Shown here in pieces: positions 1 to 5,772 of a stretch of 7,522 nt of DNA. The DNA comes from Candidatus Latescibacteria bacterium 4484_107 (GTDB lineage: Bacteria; Latescibacterota; 4484-107), in assembly GCA_002059205.1 (NCBI GenBank), contig MVCQ01000063.1:1-7522 (forward strand), given 5' to 3'. The translations under genes and the position numbers were made by a program. Numbering within the stretch: the first letter of the stretch is position 1; each line of letters opens with the position of its first letter. The notes below the pieces were generated by a model, which did not search any database, was not told where the DNA came from, and saw only the letters and a program-made list of their open reading frames with translations.

Positions 1-35
1 TTAGTTCAGTCTTCCAGTTACAGCACCCTTGTTTG

Positions 36-61
36 ATCCGTGTAAATCCGTGCTATCCGTG
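36..61. repeat. Three short tandem copies of ATCCGTG
   Basis: ATCCGTG occurs at 36-42, 46-52 and 55-61, spaced 10 and 9 bases apart with variable TAA/CT fillers. It is a degenerate 9-10 base tandem repeat in non-coding DNA. From memory, similar ATCCGTG strings recur in intergenic DNA of many uncultured bacterial genomes; I cannot verify this here. Confidence 0.6.
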
Positions 62-154
62 TCCCATTGCTTTTGGATTTGGGTTGCGGCTATGCCGCGC
101 TGTGAACATGGAGGTTTTCTGCCAAGCCTCCCCTCATCAACCCACGAAAAACCC

Positions 155-183
155 TTGACTTGCCGGGACAAAAGCCGTATACA
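155..183 (+). promoter_or_regulatory. Sigma70-type promoter candidate
   Basis: TTGACT (155-160) and TATACA (178-183) are separated by 17 bases, the optimal spacing, and each differs from the TTGACA/TATAAT consensus by one or two bases. Transcription would start near 190, at the edge of the CCTCCC/GGGAGG hairpin. No closer promoter is obvious for the gene starting at 737, so this may drive the three-gene block through a leader of about 550 bases, or a short non-coding RNA. The boxes are seen; activity is inferred. Confidence 0.4.
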
Positions 184-193
184 TAGTTATGGC

Positions 194-214
194 CCTCCCT
201 TTGAAAGGGGGAGG
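194..214. repeat. Imperfect hairpin CCTCCC...GGGAGG
   Basis: CCTCCCT (194-200) pairs with AGGGGGAGG (206-214) with a two-G bulge and a five-base loop (TTGAA). It lies just past the candidate -10 box, so it would form at the 5' end of any transcript. It resembles the small dispersed palindromes common in repeat-rich bacterial genomes. Confidence 0.45.
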
Positions 215-238
215 TCTCACTTTCTCACTTTCTCACCT
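215..238. repeat. Octamer tandem repeat, TCTCACTT x3
   Basis: TCTCACTT at 215-222 and 223-230 is followed by TCTCACCT at 231-238 (one change). The last copy overlaps the left end of the inverted repeat that starts at 235. A related octamer (ACTTTCCC/ACTTTCCT) is found at 6875-6890, past the glycosyltransferase gene. Confidence 0.65.
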
Positions 239-714
239 GCATTATTCATAAATTTCAAAAAAACGCGATCTCTCATGGAAGATGTCCCGAGATATTTGTG
301 GCATTGGGAAATAGCCGACACCCTTCCCCAAGTCCGTGAGGGACGAAATAACCGCGGCATCCACATGGTGACGAAAGGCCCATATTGGATAAATATGCCG
401 TGCCTACGGGACTGGGAGGTGTTTTTTGAATTGTTCTGCTATGGATATTTTGTCCCTAACGGGAAAGAACCAGAATTATGCCATCAAGCGAGCGTGCGGC
501 AAATAGGTGATTTCTCCATCAGACATTCGTTCCCCTGCATTATTCGTGAATTCGGAGAGGATTTTTCCTTACCCTTGCATCCCAGGGCATTTTGTTTTTT
601 TTGGCCTCAAAAATTGGCCTCCGGCTCATCGGGGGGCGGAGTTACCCGTTTGCGGGTTTATTGGGACTCCTGAATTTCCGGCCTTCCTAACTGAAGTTTA
701 TGAATAATGCAGGT
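235..714. mobile_element. Inverted-repeat-bounded segment, possible MITE-like element
   Basis: The left end 235-257 begins with ACCTGCATTATTCATAAA and matches the reverse complement of 692-714 at 22 of 23 positions. A third, diverged copy in the same orientation as the left end lies at 534-553 (CCTGCATTATTC identical, then mismatches). The enclosed 480 bp has no transposase or other credible gene and contains three smaller palindromic repeats. I see no target-site duplication: the flanks TTTCTC and TGCAAA do not match. The right end lies 22 bases before the GTG start at 737. A non-autonomous transposable element or a composite dispersed repeat are both possible; a protein-binding inverted repeat is less likely at this distance. 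Confidence 0.4.
332..465. repeat. Three copies of a 19-20 base palindromic repeat
   Basis: One forward copy, GTCCGTGAGGGACGAAATA (332-350), and two reverse copies (394-412, whose complement reads GTCCCGTAGGCACGGCATA, and 446-465, whose complement reads TTCCCGTTAGGGACAAAATA) share the consensus GTCCCGTAGGGACGAAATA. The core GTCCC-GTA-GGGAC is itself palindromic. The first and third copies form a longer diverged inverted pair that continues to matching GCA triplets. The repeats lie inside the segment 235-714. Confidence 0.55.
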
Positions 715-724
715 TGCAAAAAAA

Positions 725-729
725 AGGAG
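725..729 (+). promoter_or_regulatory. Ribosome binding site that decides the GTG start
   Basis: AGGAG sits 7 bases before GTG 737. An upstream in-frame ATG at 707 has no such site and lies inside the right-hand inverted repeat, and the SD bases would then be read as the basic residues KRR. The GTG start is therefore preferred, although the basic stretch from ATG 707 would also make a plausible signal-peptide n-region. Confidence 0.65.
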
Positions 730-736
730 ACGCGTC

Positions 737-2563
737 GTGTTTTTCGATCCTCTGTTTAAACCGGTAATCAATCTCGTTTTGGCCGCCGTCCTGTTTGGCC
801 CAGGAACGATTGGGTACCCACAGACGGCCGATGCGTACGAACGCAAATCCGTCTCAAGTATCGACATGGTGTGGTTGGCCAGCCCGAGCGCACGCTCCCT
901 GAAACCGAAACAGGCCGATCTGCTTCTTTCGGCGATCAGGCGGCAGATTATGGGCGAGGAGGGATTGGGCGCCCGCTTCGATTACAATTCCCTGAAAAAG
1001 GAAAGCGCGCTGGTGGGACGATTCATCCGAAAGGCCAGCGAGGAGGACGATTTGACGATGGAACGAGCGGCGGAGTTGCTCACGGAGACTTTGGCCGAGC
1101 CTATCGTCCGGATCCTGGACGCGCAGAAAGAGATTCGAGCCAAAGCGCGGGTAAGCGAAGCGGAACGCCGGAAATTCATCACGATCAAGGCGAAGGAGTT
1201 GGGAATCACGGCGGAGGATTTTGAGAAGGTCATGAATTCGGCGTACCTCTATCTGCCGGTGTTGACCCGGTATTCCCGTGAAGTCACTAAGACCACGGAA
1301 GAAAAGGAAAACGAAGAGGAGAAGGAAAAGGAAAAAAAGACATCCATCCGGTATAAACTGACGGGAGGGATCGTCTGGTTCAAGCTCGACGTGTCGCCGG
1401 CGGGCAAAGGCAGTGTAAGGCTGTTGACGCAACTCGAAACCCACAGTTCGTATTCAGCCGATTTGAAGGGAATTTACAAATTGCAGGAAAACGCGAACGA
1501 AGACATCCCGGTTCCCGGAGCCGGAATCTTCAAACTCATAAAAAAGACGGTCACCGCGGTGAGCGCCCCTTCGATGGACGAGGACAGCTATGCGTTTTTA
1601 AAAGCGTCCCAATCGCTGGCCAAAAATCTGGCGATAAAGACAGCGGAACTTGAGGAATTTTGTTTGAGTGCGCAGGTTTTTGACTACGCCGGAGGGATGG
1701 TGGGCTTCAATCTTGGGAAAAGGGAAGGCGTGTTTCTCGATCAAAAATTCCGGGTGTACGAAAAAGTCGAGGACGAGGCGGGAACGCTTGAATTGGAAAA
1801 AAAGGGATTCTTCATGGCCCGAGGAATCGGGGACAACACGACCAATCCTGAAGTCCTGAGCCGGGGCAAGCGGATCATCGGCGAATATGAGCCGGGGATG
1901 ATGGTGAAGGAGTTCCCGCGCATCGGGATCGACGTGGCCATTCGTCCCGGTGCCGCAAGCCTCACCATCCCAAAGGGAACATGCTCCGGCGGCTTCGGGG
2001 ATTCTCTGTGCGTCGAGAAGGAGATCCAAACCCTTTTCCCCATCCTGGACCTTGCGGCCCAAACGAACACGGCGCGTTTTTTGGGCGTTCCGCAGACGTT
2101 TATCACGCTCGGAGGCTTCCTCGGGGCGATACCGGCGAAGGATGTGAAAATCTCTTACGCCGGCGAACAAAAGGACGCCTATGCGGGAGTCTGCTGGGGC
2201 CTGTACGGCGGGCTTATAAAGAAACACTACTTCCGACGAGTCGCCTTCTTTGCGGAAGCCCGGTATGAGGTTCAGGCATTCAGCTTTTCGCGGAGCTTCG
2301 ATGACGATGACCTGACCTACACCAACACGATCGAGCTGCTCTCCGGAGCGGCTGGGATGGAGATTGCGCTCCGGGCCGATCTGAACATCGGCTTTACGGG
2401 AGGCTTCAAGGGGTTTGGGGGCGCAATTCAGGATACGTGGGAATCAGAAAAGAAGGAGGAGAATGAAGAGGAGGGTGAAAAGAAGGCATTCACGGGACCC
2501 GAGGTGGATTACAGCGGGCCGTTCTTCGGAATCCAACTGATTTATTCGCCACCGACGTGGTGA
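737..2563 (+). CDS. Exported protein with SH3-like (FlgT_C-like) middle and probable beta-barrel C-terminus
   Basis: This 608-residue protein (GTG start) begins with a signal peptide: a hydrophobic core at about 10-20 and a probable cleavage after Ala-Asp-Ala (31-33). Residues 45-185 are helical and charged. A Glu/Lys-rich linker (185-202) leads to a beta-rich part (205-260). Residues 318-392 read like the SH3-like C-terminal domain of flagellar FlgT: a VGFNLGKREGV motif, then FRVYEK, a glycine-rich turn, and EYEPGMMVKEFP. From about 395 alternating hydrophobic and glycine/aromatic strands suggest a small outer-membrane barrel. It has a second Glu/Lys-rich segment (569-584), probably a loop, and ends GPFFGIQLIYSPPTW with a terminal aromatic residue as in barrel signals. 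Cysteines 416 and 425 (CSGGFGDSLC) could form a disulfide. It is first in a run with two other exported proteins. The export signal is well supported. The barrel is inferred, and I do not recognise a named family for the whole protein. Confidence 0.85.
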   Translation: MFFDPLFKPVINLVLAAVLFGPGTIGYPQTADAYERKSVSSIDMVWLASPSARSLKPKQADLLLSAIRRQIMGEEGLGARFDYNSLKKESALVGRFIRKASEEDDLTMERAAELLTETLAEPIVRILDAQKEIRAKARVSEAERRKFITIKAKELGITAEDFEKVMNSAYLYLPVLTRYSREVTKTTEEKENEEEKEKEKKTSIRYKLTGGIVWFKLDVSPAGKGSVRLLTQLETHSSYSADLKGIYKLQENANEDIPVPGAGIFKLIKKTVTAVSAPSMDEDSYAFLKASQSLAKNLAIKTAELEEFCLSAQVFDYAGGMVGFNLGKREGVFLDQKFRVYEKVEDEAGTLELEKKGFFMARGIGDNTTNPEVLSRGKRIIGEYEPGMMVKEFPRIGIDVAIRPGAASLTIPKGTCSGGFGDSLCVEKEIQTLFPILDLAAQTNTARFLGVPQTFITLGGFLGAIPAKDVKISYAGEQKDAYAGVCWGLYGGLIKKHYFRRVAFFAEARYEVQAFSFSRSFDDDDLTYTNTIELLSGAAGMEIALRADLNIGFTGGFKGFGGAIQDTWESEKKEENEEEGEKKAFTGPEVDYSGPFFGIQLIYSPPTW

Positions 2564-2585
2564 GGGACGGAAAGCGAGGGGTTCC

Positions 2586-2606
2586 GCGTAAAACGTGAAA
2601 CGTAAG
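2586..2606. repeat. Heptamer tandem repeat before the lipoprotein gene
   Basis: GCGTAAA, ACGTGAA and ACGTAAG follow each other without a gap, giving a 7-base period with consensus ACGTRAA. The array fills a third of the 63-base gap between the first two genes and ends 9 bases before the GGAGG ribosome binding site (2616-2620). Confidence 0.5.
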
Positions 2607-2626
2607 ACAGACAACGGAGGTACGCG

Positions 2627-3898
2627 ATGGGACGGACCACTCAGATAATAATAGCCGCTATGCTGGCTTTTCTGTTGACGGGTTGCGCCGCTACGGGGAA
2701 AAAACATCCGAAAAACAATCTTCCTCTGTCGAGGGAGGTCACGCTGATCGAGAGCACCAATCCGGCGGAAGTTATGGTATTGGCCACCGGCATCGGAGAG
2801 GGAAAGAAGAAGAACCTTACGGACAACGCGATCCTGGATGCCCGTCGCGCGGCGGTATATTTTATTTTGTTGGGCGGCACCGATCCCCTCCTGCAAACTC
2901 AGGAGGAAAAGGACAAATTCACTTTGGTTCAGGAGAAGGTTTTCGCGGCGAAACAAATCAATCGCTACATTTCCTGGGAGTCCAATACGTTTGAGAACCG
3001 GGTCAAAATCGCCAGGGGCAAGAAGCTGAAGATCCAAAAATATTTCAAGATCAACAAGAAATTGCTCCGGGAGGACTTGAGCGCCGACGGGGTTCTCATC
3101 CAAATAGAAGGCCCCTTGCCCTTCATCATGGTGATCCCGGAGGTTCCGAAGGGGGAAAGCCCCATCGAGCGGATGCTCACGGATCCCAATCTCAAGAAGG
3201 CCGCCGAGGTGATCGAGTCCTATCTGACGGCCCGCAGATACGACGTGCAGGTTCCGAAGCAAGCGGCGGCGCTGAACGAGTTGAGCGATGCGATCCGGTT
3301 CGAGCAGGGCGTGGAGGAGGATTACGGGTACCAGTTGGCGTTGTCTATCGGCAGTGACGTGTATATGACGTATACCGTCGAGGTGGTGGAGCGAAAAATC
3401 GGTAGTTCCACGGTGCGCAAAGGCATCGTCGGCGTCCGGGCTTTCGAGACCACGACCGCGCGTCTGCTGGGAACCGAGACGGGGTACAGCGCGGAACGTT
3501 CCTCCGCGGATGCGGTGGTCATCGAGGAAGCTCTCAACGATGCGATAGACAAAGTACTCAGCCGTATCAGCGCGTACTGGAAGGAGGATCTGAACCGGGG
3601 TGTGCAATACAAGCTCATCTTCTCCATCGAGGGGGACTTCGACGAGGACGAGCGGGAGGACATCGCCTTTGCCATTTCCGATCTGATCGAGGAACTCTGC
3701 TCCGGATCCAGGGAAAACGTGGTGACCGAAAATACTCTGGACTACCTCGTCTGGGCCAGGGCGGATCAATTCAGAAAAAGCAGCAAACTATACCGGGCTT
3801 TGAAAGAAGGCTTCCCGGACAAATTTGAGGGGGGCATGCTCAAGCGCATCAACATCAACCGAAAATTGATCCTGATGAAAATCGTGGAGGCGGAGTAG
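2627..3898 (+). CDS. Lipoprotein with FlgT/LpoB-like domains (DUF6175-like)
   Basis: This 423-residue protein has a type II signal peptide with lipobox LTGC, so Cys20 would be lipidated. GGAGG six bases before the ATG supports the start. Residues 50-160 (ATGIGEGKKKNLTDNAILDA then RRAAVYFILLGG) have the alternating strand and Ala-rich helix pattern of LPP20 and FlgT N-terminal domains. From about 163 a second unit opens with PFIMVIPEV, has strands around 235-256 (LALSIGSDVYMTYTVEVVE) and 265-285, and an Ala-rich helix at 294-316. This resembles the nucleotide-free TolB-N/LpoB/CsgG-like fold and, as far as I recall, DUF6175 proteins of Bacteroidetes. An acidic patch (DFDEDEREDIAF, 338-349) starts a third part. 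It probably sits in the inner leaflet of the outer membrane and partners the neighbouring exported proteins. Export and lipidation are strongly supported; the fold is inferred and the function is unknown. A long antisense frame here is a composition artefact. Confidence 0.85.
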   Translation: MGRTTQIIIAAMLAFLLTGCAATGKKHPKNNLPLSREVTLIESTNPAEVMVLATGIGEGKKKNLTDNAILDARRAAVYFILLGGTDPLLQTQEEKDKFTLVQEKVFAAKQINRYISWESNTFENRVKIARGKKLKIQKYFKINKKLLREDLSADGVLIQIEGPLPFIMVIPEVPKGESPIERMLTDPNLKKAAEVIESYLTARRYDVQVPKQAAALNELSDAIRFEQGVEEDYGYQLALSIGSDVYMTYTVEVVERKIGSSTVRKGIVGVRAFETTTARLLGTETGYSAERSSADAVVIEEALNDAIDKVLSRISAYWKEDLNRGVQYKLIFSIEGDFDEDEREDIAFAISDLIEELCSGSRENVVTENTLDYLVWARADQFRKSSKLYRALKEGFPDKFEGGMLKRININRKLILMKIVEAE

Positions 3899-3917
3899 CT
3901 TCGGAAGTTCGGTACGT

Positions 3918-3951
3918 ATAGGGGGAGCCTCCTTAGGGCTTCCCCTATTTT
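3918..3951 (+). terminator. Hairpin with T-tract between the second and third genes
   Basis: ATAGGGGGAGCC (3918-3929) pairs with GGCTTCCCCTAT (3937-3948) over 12 pairs including one G-T, with a 7-base loop, and TTTT (3948-3951) follows. It is a plausible intrinsic terminator, probably leaky: the T-run is short and the next start codon is only 25 bases downstream. It may reduce expression of the LPP20 gene relative to the two genes before it, or end their transcript. Confidence 0.55.
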
Positions 3952-3975
3952 CCTATACACGGAAAGGAGCCTCAA

Positions 3976-5538
3976 ATGAGAACCCCGATGTGTTTGATCG
4001 TGATGATCGGATTTCTGGCGTGCGCCCCGCACCTGAGTTCGGCGGGCAAAGGACTGCCGGACTGGGCGACCACCCATACGCATCCCCAATATCCCGCGCA
4101 GACGCATCTGCTTGGGGTGGGCATCTCGGAGGAGAGTATGGACCGGGCCAAAGAAGACGCCCGCTTAGACCTCACGAGGCAGATCAAGGTCCGGATCAAG
4201 TCGGAGATGGTGGATATTCAGAAGCACGCGCAGGTCGGCGAGCAGGAAACCTACCGCAACGAGATCACCAACCGGACCGAGATGCTGGTGGACGAAACCG
4301 TAACGGGCATGCAGGTGGTGGAGACCGCCGAGGAAAAGGGCGTCTTTTATGCGCTGGCGGCATTGGATCGCCGTCGCTTTGCAGCCGGCTTAAAACAGGA
4401 AATCGAGGACGGCGTTCAGGCCGTAACCGAGGGGATGGCGGATGCGGATCGCATGGTCCGGGAAGGACGCATCGCTCCGGCTGTGGCCAATTTAACGCAG
4501 GCGTACGATCGAAGCGGTGAGGTGCTGTCCAAACGGGTTCTGGTGCGCGCCCTTTCTCCGGCGCCCCCGATGCTGGAGGACCTCGTAAGCCCTGCGAAGG
4601 TGCGCTCCAATATGCGGGAAATTCTAACGCATCTCAGGTTGGAAAAGGTCTCCGGAGACGGACAGATTGCCGCGCCGCAAGCGCCCCTGCCGGAACCATT
4701 GGTGGCCCGCCTGGTAATCGTTCAGCCGGATCGAAAGACCACGCCGGTGGAGGGAATACCGGTTCGCTTCGAAACCACGACGGGGAGAAAAATACAGGAA
4801 GTAATCACGGATCAGCATGGATTGGCCGCGACCGATGCGATGGCCTCTGGCGACCAGGAGGTGGGTCGGATCACCGCGCGTCCAGCGCTCTCCGGCATTC
4901 CACCGGAGGTCAGCCGGGATCTGCCCATCACGGAGGCGGTGTTTTACTACGCCATCGAACGCCAGGGCTATCCGGTCCGGATCGCCCTGGCGATGGAGGA
5001 CGGCGCGCCCGCTCCGAAAGTCGAGGCCAATCTGACGAAGACGCTCAACAAACTCGGGTACGTGGTGGACGCCAAATCTCCCATCCTGCTGAAAGGAACG
5101 GTCATTCCGGAAGAAACGAAAGAGGCCGAGGGACTTGGCGGCACTCGGATCCTCGCCAAAGCGGAGCTGGATTTGTCCGTAACGGACCTCGAAAGCGGAA
5201 CCGTCTTGGAAAGCCTGACATTCTCCGGCAAGGGGTTGGACAAAACCGAGAAAGCCGCCCTTCGGAAGGCCGTCAAGCAAATCAAAATCCAAAAGGCCCC
5301 GTTAGCCTCCGCACTGCGCAGCGCCAAACAGGTTTTCTCCGGGGTTCGGGAGCGGAAGGCCGAAGCGAGCTTTGAGGAGGGACAAAAATTGTTTCAGGCA
5401 GGACAATACCAAAGCGCCCTGCTGAAACTGAGTGAAGTGCCCGCCGGAACGCCCCGCTTTCTTCAGGCTCAGGAACTGATCCGGACGATTCAGAGGAAGA
5501 GGCCTATTGCGCCCCAAGAGAGTATGGACCCAAAGTAA
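3976..5538 (+). CDS. LPP20-family exported protein with Ig-like, LpoB-like and TPR-like parts
   Basis: This 520-residue protein starts at ATG with AAGGAG six bases upstream. The hydrophobic N-terminus ends either at Cys16 (FLAC, a weak lipobox) or after Ser-Ser-Ala (21-23), so lipidation is uncertain. Residues 28-140 are a good LPP20 domain: LPDW at 27-30, the strand HLLGVGISEESMDRAKEDAR (44-63), an Ala/Asp/Arg helix, and the closing strand FYALAALDRRRF (124-135). Helices follow (140-220). Residues 241-305 look like a bacterial Ig-like (Big_1-type) fold: LVIVQPD, PVEGIPVRFETTTG, ITDQHGLAATDA, GRITARPAL. Residues 324-437 resemble the C-terminal strand-helix domain of LpoB/DUF4384-type proteins: GYPVRIALAM, LNKLGYVVDA, ILLKGTVIPE, AELDLSVTDLESGTVLES. 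Residues 463-500 form a TPR-like helical hairpin (EEGQKLFQAGQYQSALLKLSEV). LPP20 proteins usually sit at the outer membrane; Vibrio FlgP is one example. This one is far longer than a single-domain LPP20. The partner or process is unknown. Confidence 0.88.
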   Translation: MRTPMCLIVMIGFLACAPHLSSAGKGLPDWATTHTHPQYPAQTHLLGVGISEESMDRAKEDARLDLTRQIKVRIKSEMVDIQKHAQVGEQETYRNEITNRTEMLVDETVTGMQVVETAEEKGVFYALAALDRRRFAAGLKQEIEDGVQAVTEGMADADRMVREGRIAPAVANLTQAYDRSGEVLSKRVLVRALSPAPPMLEDLVSPAKVRSNMREILTHLRLEKVSGDGQIAAPQAPLPEPLVARLVIVQPDRKTTPVEGIPVRFETTTGRKIQEVITDQHGLAATDAMASGDQEVGRITARPALSGIPPEVSRDLPITEAVFYYAIERQGYPVRIALAMEDGAPAPKVEANLTKTLNKLGYVVDAKSPILLKGTVIPEETKEAEGLGGTRILAKAELDLSVTDLESGTVLESLTFSGKGLDKTEKAALRKAVKQIKIQKAPLASALRSAKQVFSGVRERKAEASFEEGQKLFQAGQYQSALLKLSEVPAGTPRFLQAQELIRTIQRKRPIAPQESMDPK

Positions 5539-5594
5539 GCCGAGATCCGGGCTGTTTCAAAATGCTCCTAACCGTTCGCGTAGGTTTTCCATTT

Positions 5595-5620
5595 GGTTCT
5601 GGGAATTGTTTTCCCGAACC
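5595..5620. other. Hairpin 57 bases after the third gene
   Basis: GGTT-C-TGGGAA (5595-5605) pairs with TTCCCGAACC (5611-5620) with one bulged C and a five-base loop. No T-run follows, so it is not a classical intrinsic terminator. It could protect the 3' end of the upstream transcript or be a palindromic repeat. Confidence 0.4.
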
Positions 5621-5634
5621 TCAGATGCCACAGG

Positions 5635-5668
5635 GTTGCGCATCGGGATTACAAAATCCCGATGCAAC
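5635..5668. repeat. Long hairpin ATCGGGATT/AATCCCGAT
   Basis: GTTGC (5635-5639) and ATCGGGATT (5642-5650) pair with AATCCCGAT (5655-5663) and GCAAC (5664-5668): 14 pairs, a two-base bulge (GC) and a four-base loop (ACAA). AGAAAGC follows, so there is no T-run. It is a strong palindrome in non-coding DNA, 12 bases before the heptamer array. It most likely belongs to a dispersed palindromic repeat family, perhaps with a transcript-end role. Confidence 0.6.
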
Positions 5669-5680
5669 AGAAAGCATGGC

Positions 5681-5764
5681 GACCTCTGACTTCTAATCTC
5701 TGACCTCTGGCCTCCGACCTCTGGCTTCTGGCCCTTGCCCCCTGATCCCTACCCCCTAACCCCT
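5681..5764. repeat. Twelve-copy degenerate heptamer tandem array
   Basis: The 84 bases divide exactly into 12 units of 7: GACCTCT, GACTTCT, AATCTCT, GACCTCT, GGCCTCC, GACCTCT, GGCTTCT, GGCCCTT, GCCCCCT, GATCCCT, ACCCCCT and AACCCCT, with consensus RRYCYCT. The units drift from GACCTCT-like to C-rich ACCCCCT-like toward the right end. The array stops 8 bases before the glycosyltransferase start codon and leaves no purine-rich Shine-Dalgarno site. It is strongly strand-asymmetric (polypyrimidine on the plus strand). Confidence 0.8.
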
Positions 5765-5772
5765 ATGAAACC

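Larger units (their letters stand above)
1..736. other. Repeat-rich intergenic region without a convincing gene
   Basis: No believable protein gene lies here. A forward reading frame is open from about 29 to 673, but its translation is rich in Cys, Trp, Phe, His and Pro, runs straight through palindromic and tandem repeats, has no Shine-Dalgarno site and matches no family I know. What the stretch does hold is listed separately: ATCCGTG repeats, a promoter-like pair of boxes, octamer repeats, an inverted-repeat-bounded segment, and three copies of a GTCCC-GTA-GGGAC-type palindrome. Small perfect hairpins are also visible, for example GCGGC-TAT-GCCGC at 86-98 and ACCCG/CGGGT at 644-657. The region is upstream of the three-gene block and may carry its promoter. 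Confidence 0.7.

Noticed and set aside
29..673. A 214-codon forward reading frame in the upstream region
   Set aside because: It has Cys/Trp/Pro-rich noise-like composition, crosses inverted and palindromic repeats, has no ribosome binding site, and resembles no family.
235..714. Integron attC site or phage attachment site
   Set aside because: There is no integrase and no attC-like core sites or tRNA; a 480-base spacing between inverted ends fits a mobile element better.
854..2227. Two long minus-strand frames (854-1444 and 1598-2227)
   Set aside because: Both are antisense to the first exported protein, with Arg/His/Phe-rich translations and no start signals.
2444..3769. A 441-codon minus-strand reading frame
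   Set aside because: It is antisense to the lipoprotein gene, which has a lipobox, a GGAGG site and domain patterns. The antisense translation has none; it is a shadow of GC-rich codons.
4624..5292. A 222-codon minus-strand frame
   Set aside because: It is antisense to the LPP20 gene and has low-information composition.
5681..5764. CRISPR array
   Set aside because: The 7-base units are contiguous with no spacers, and no cas genes are present.
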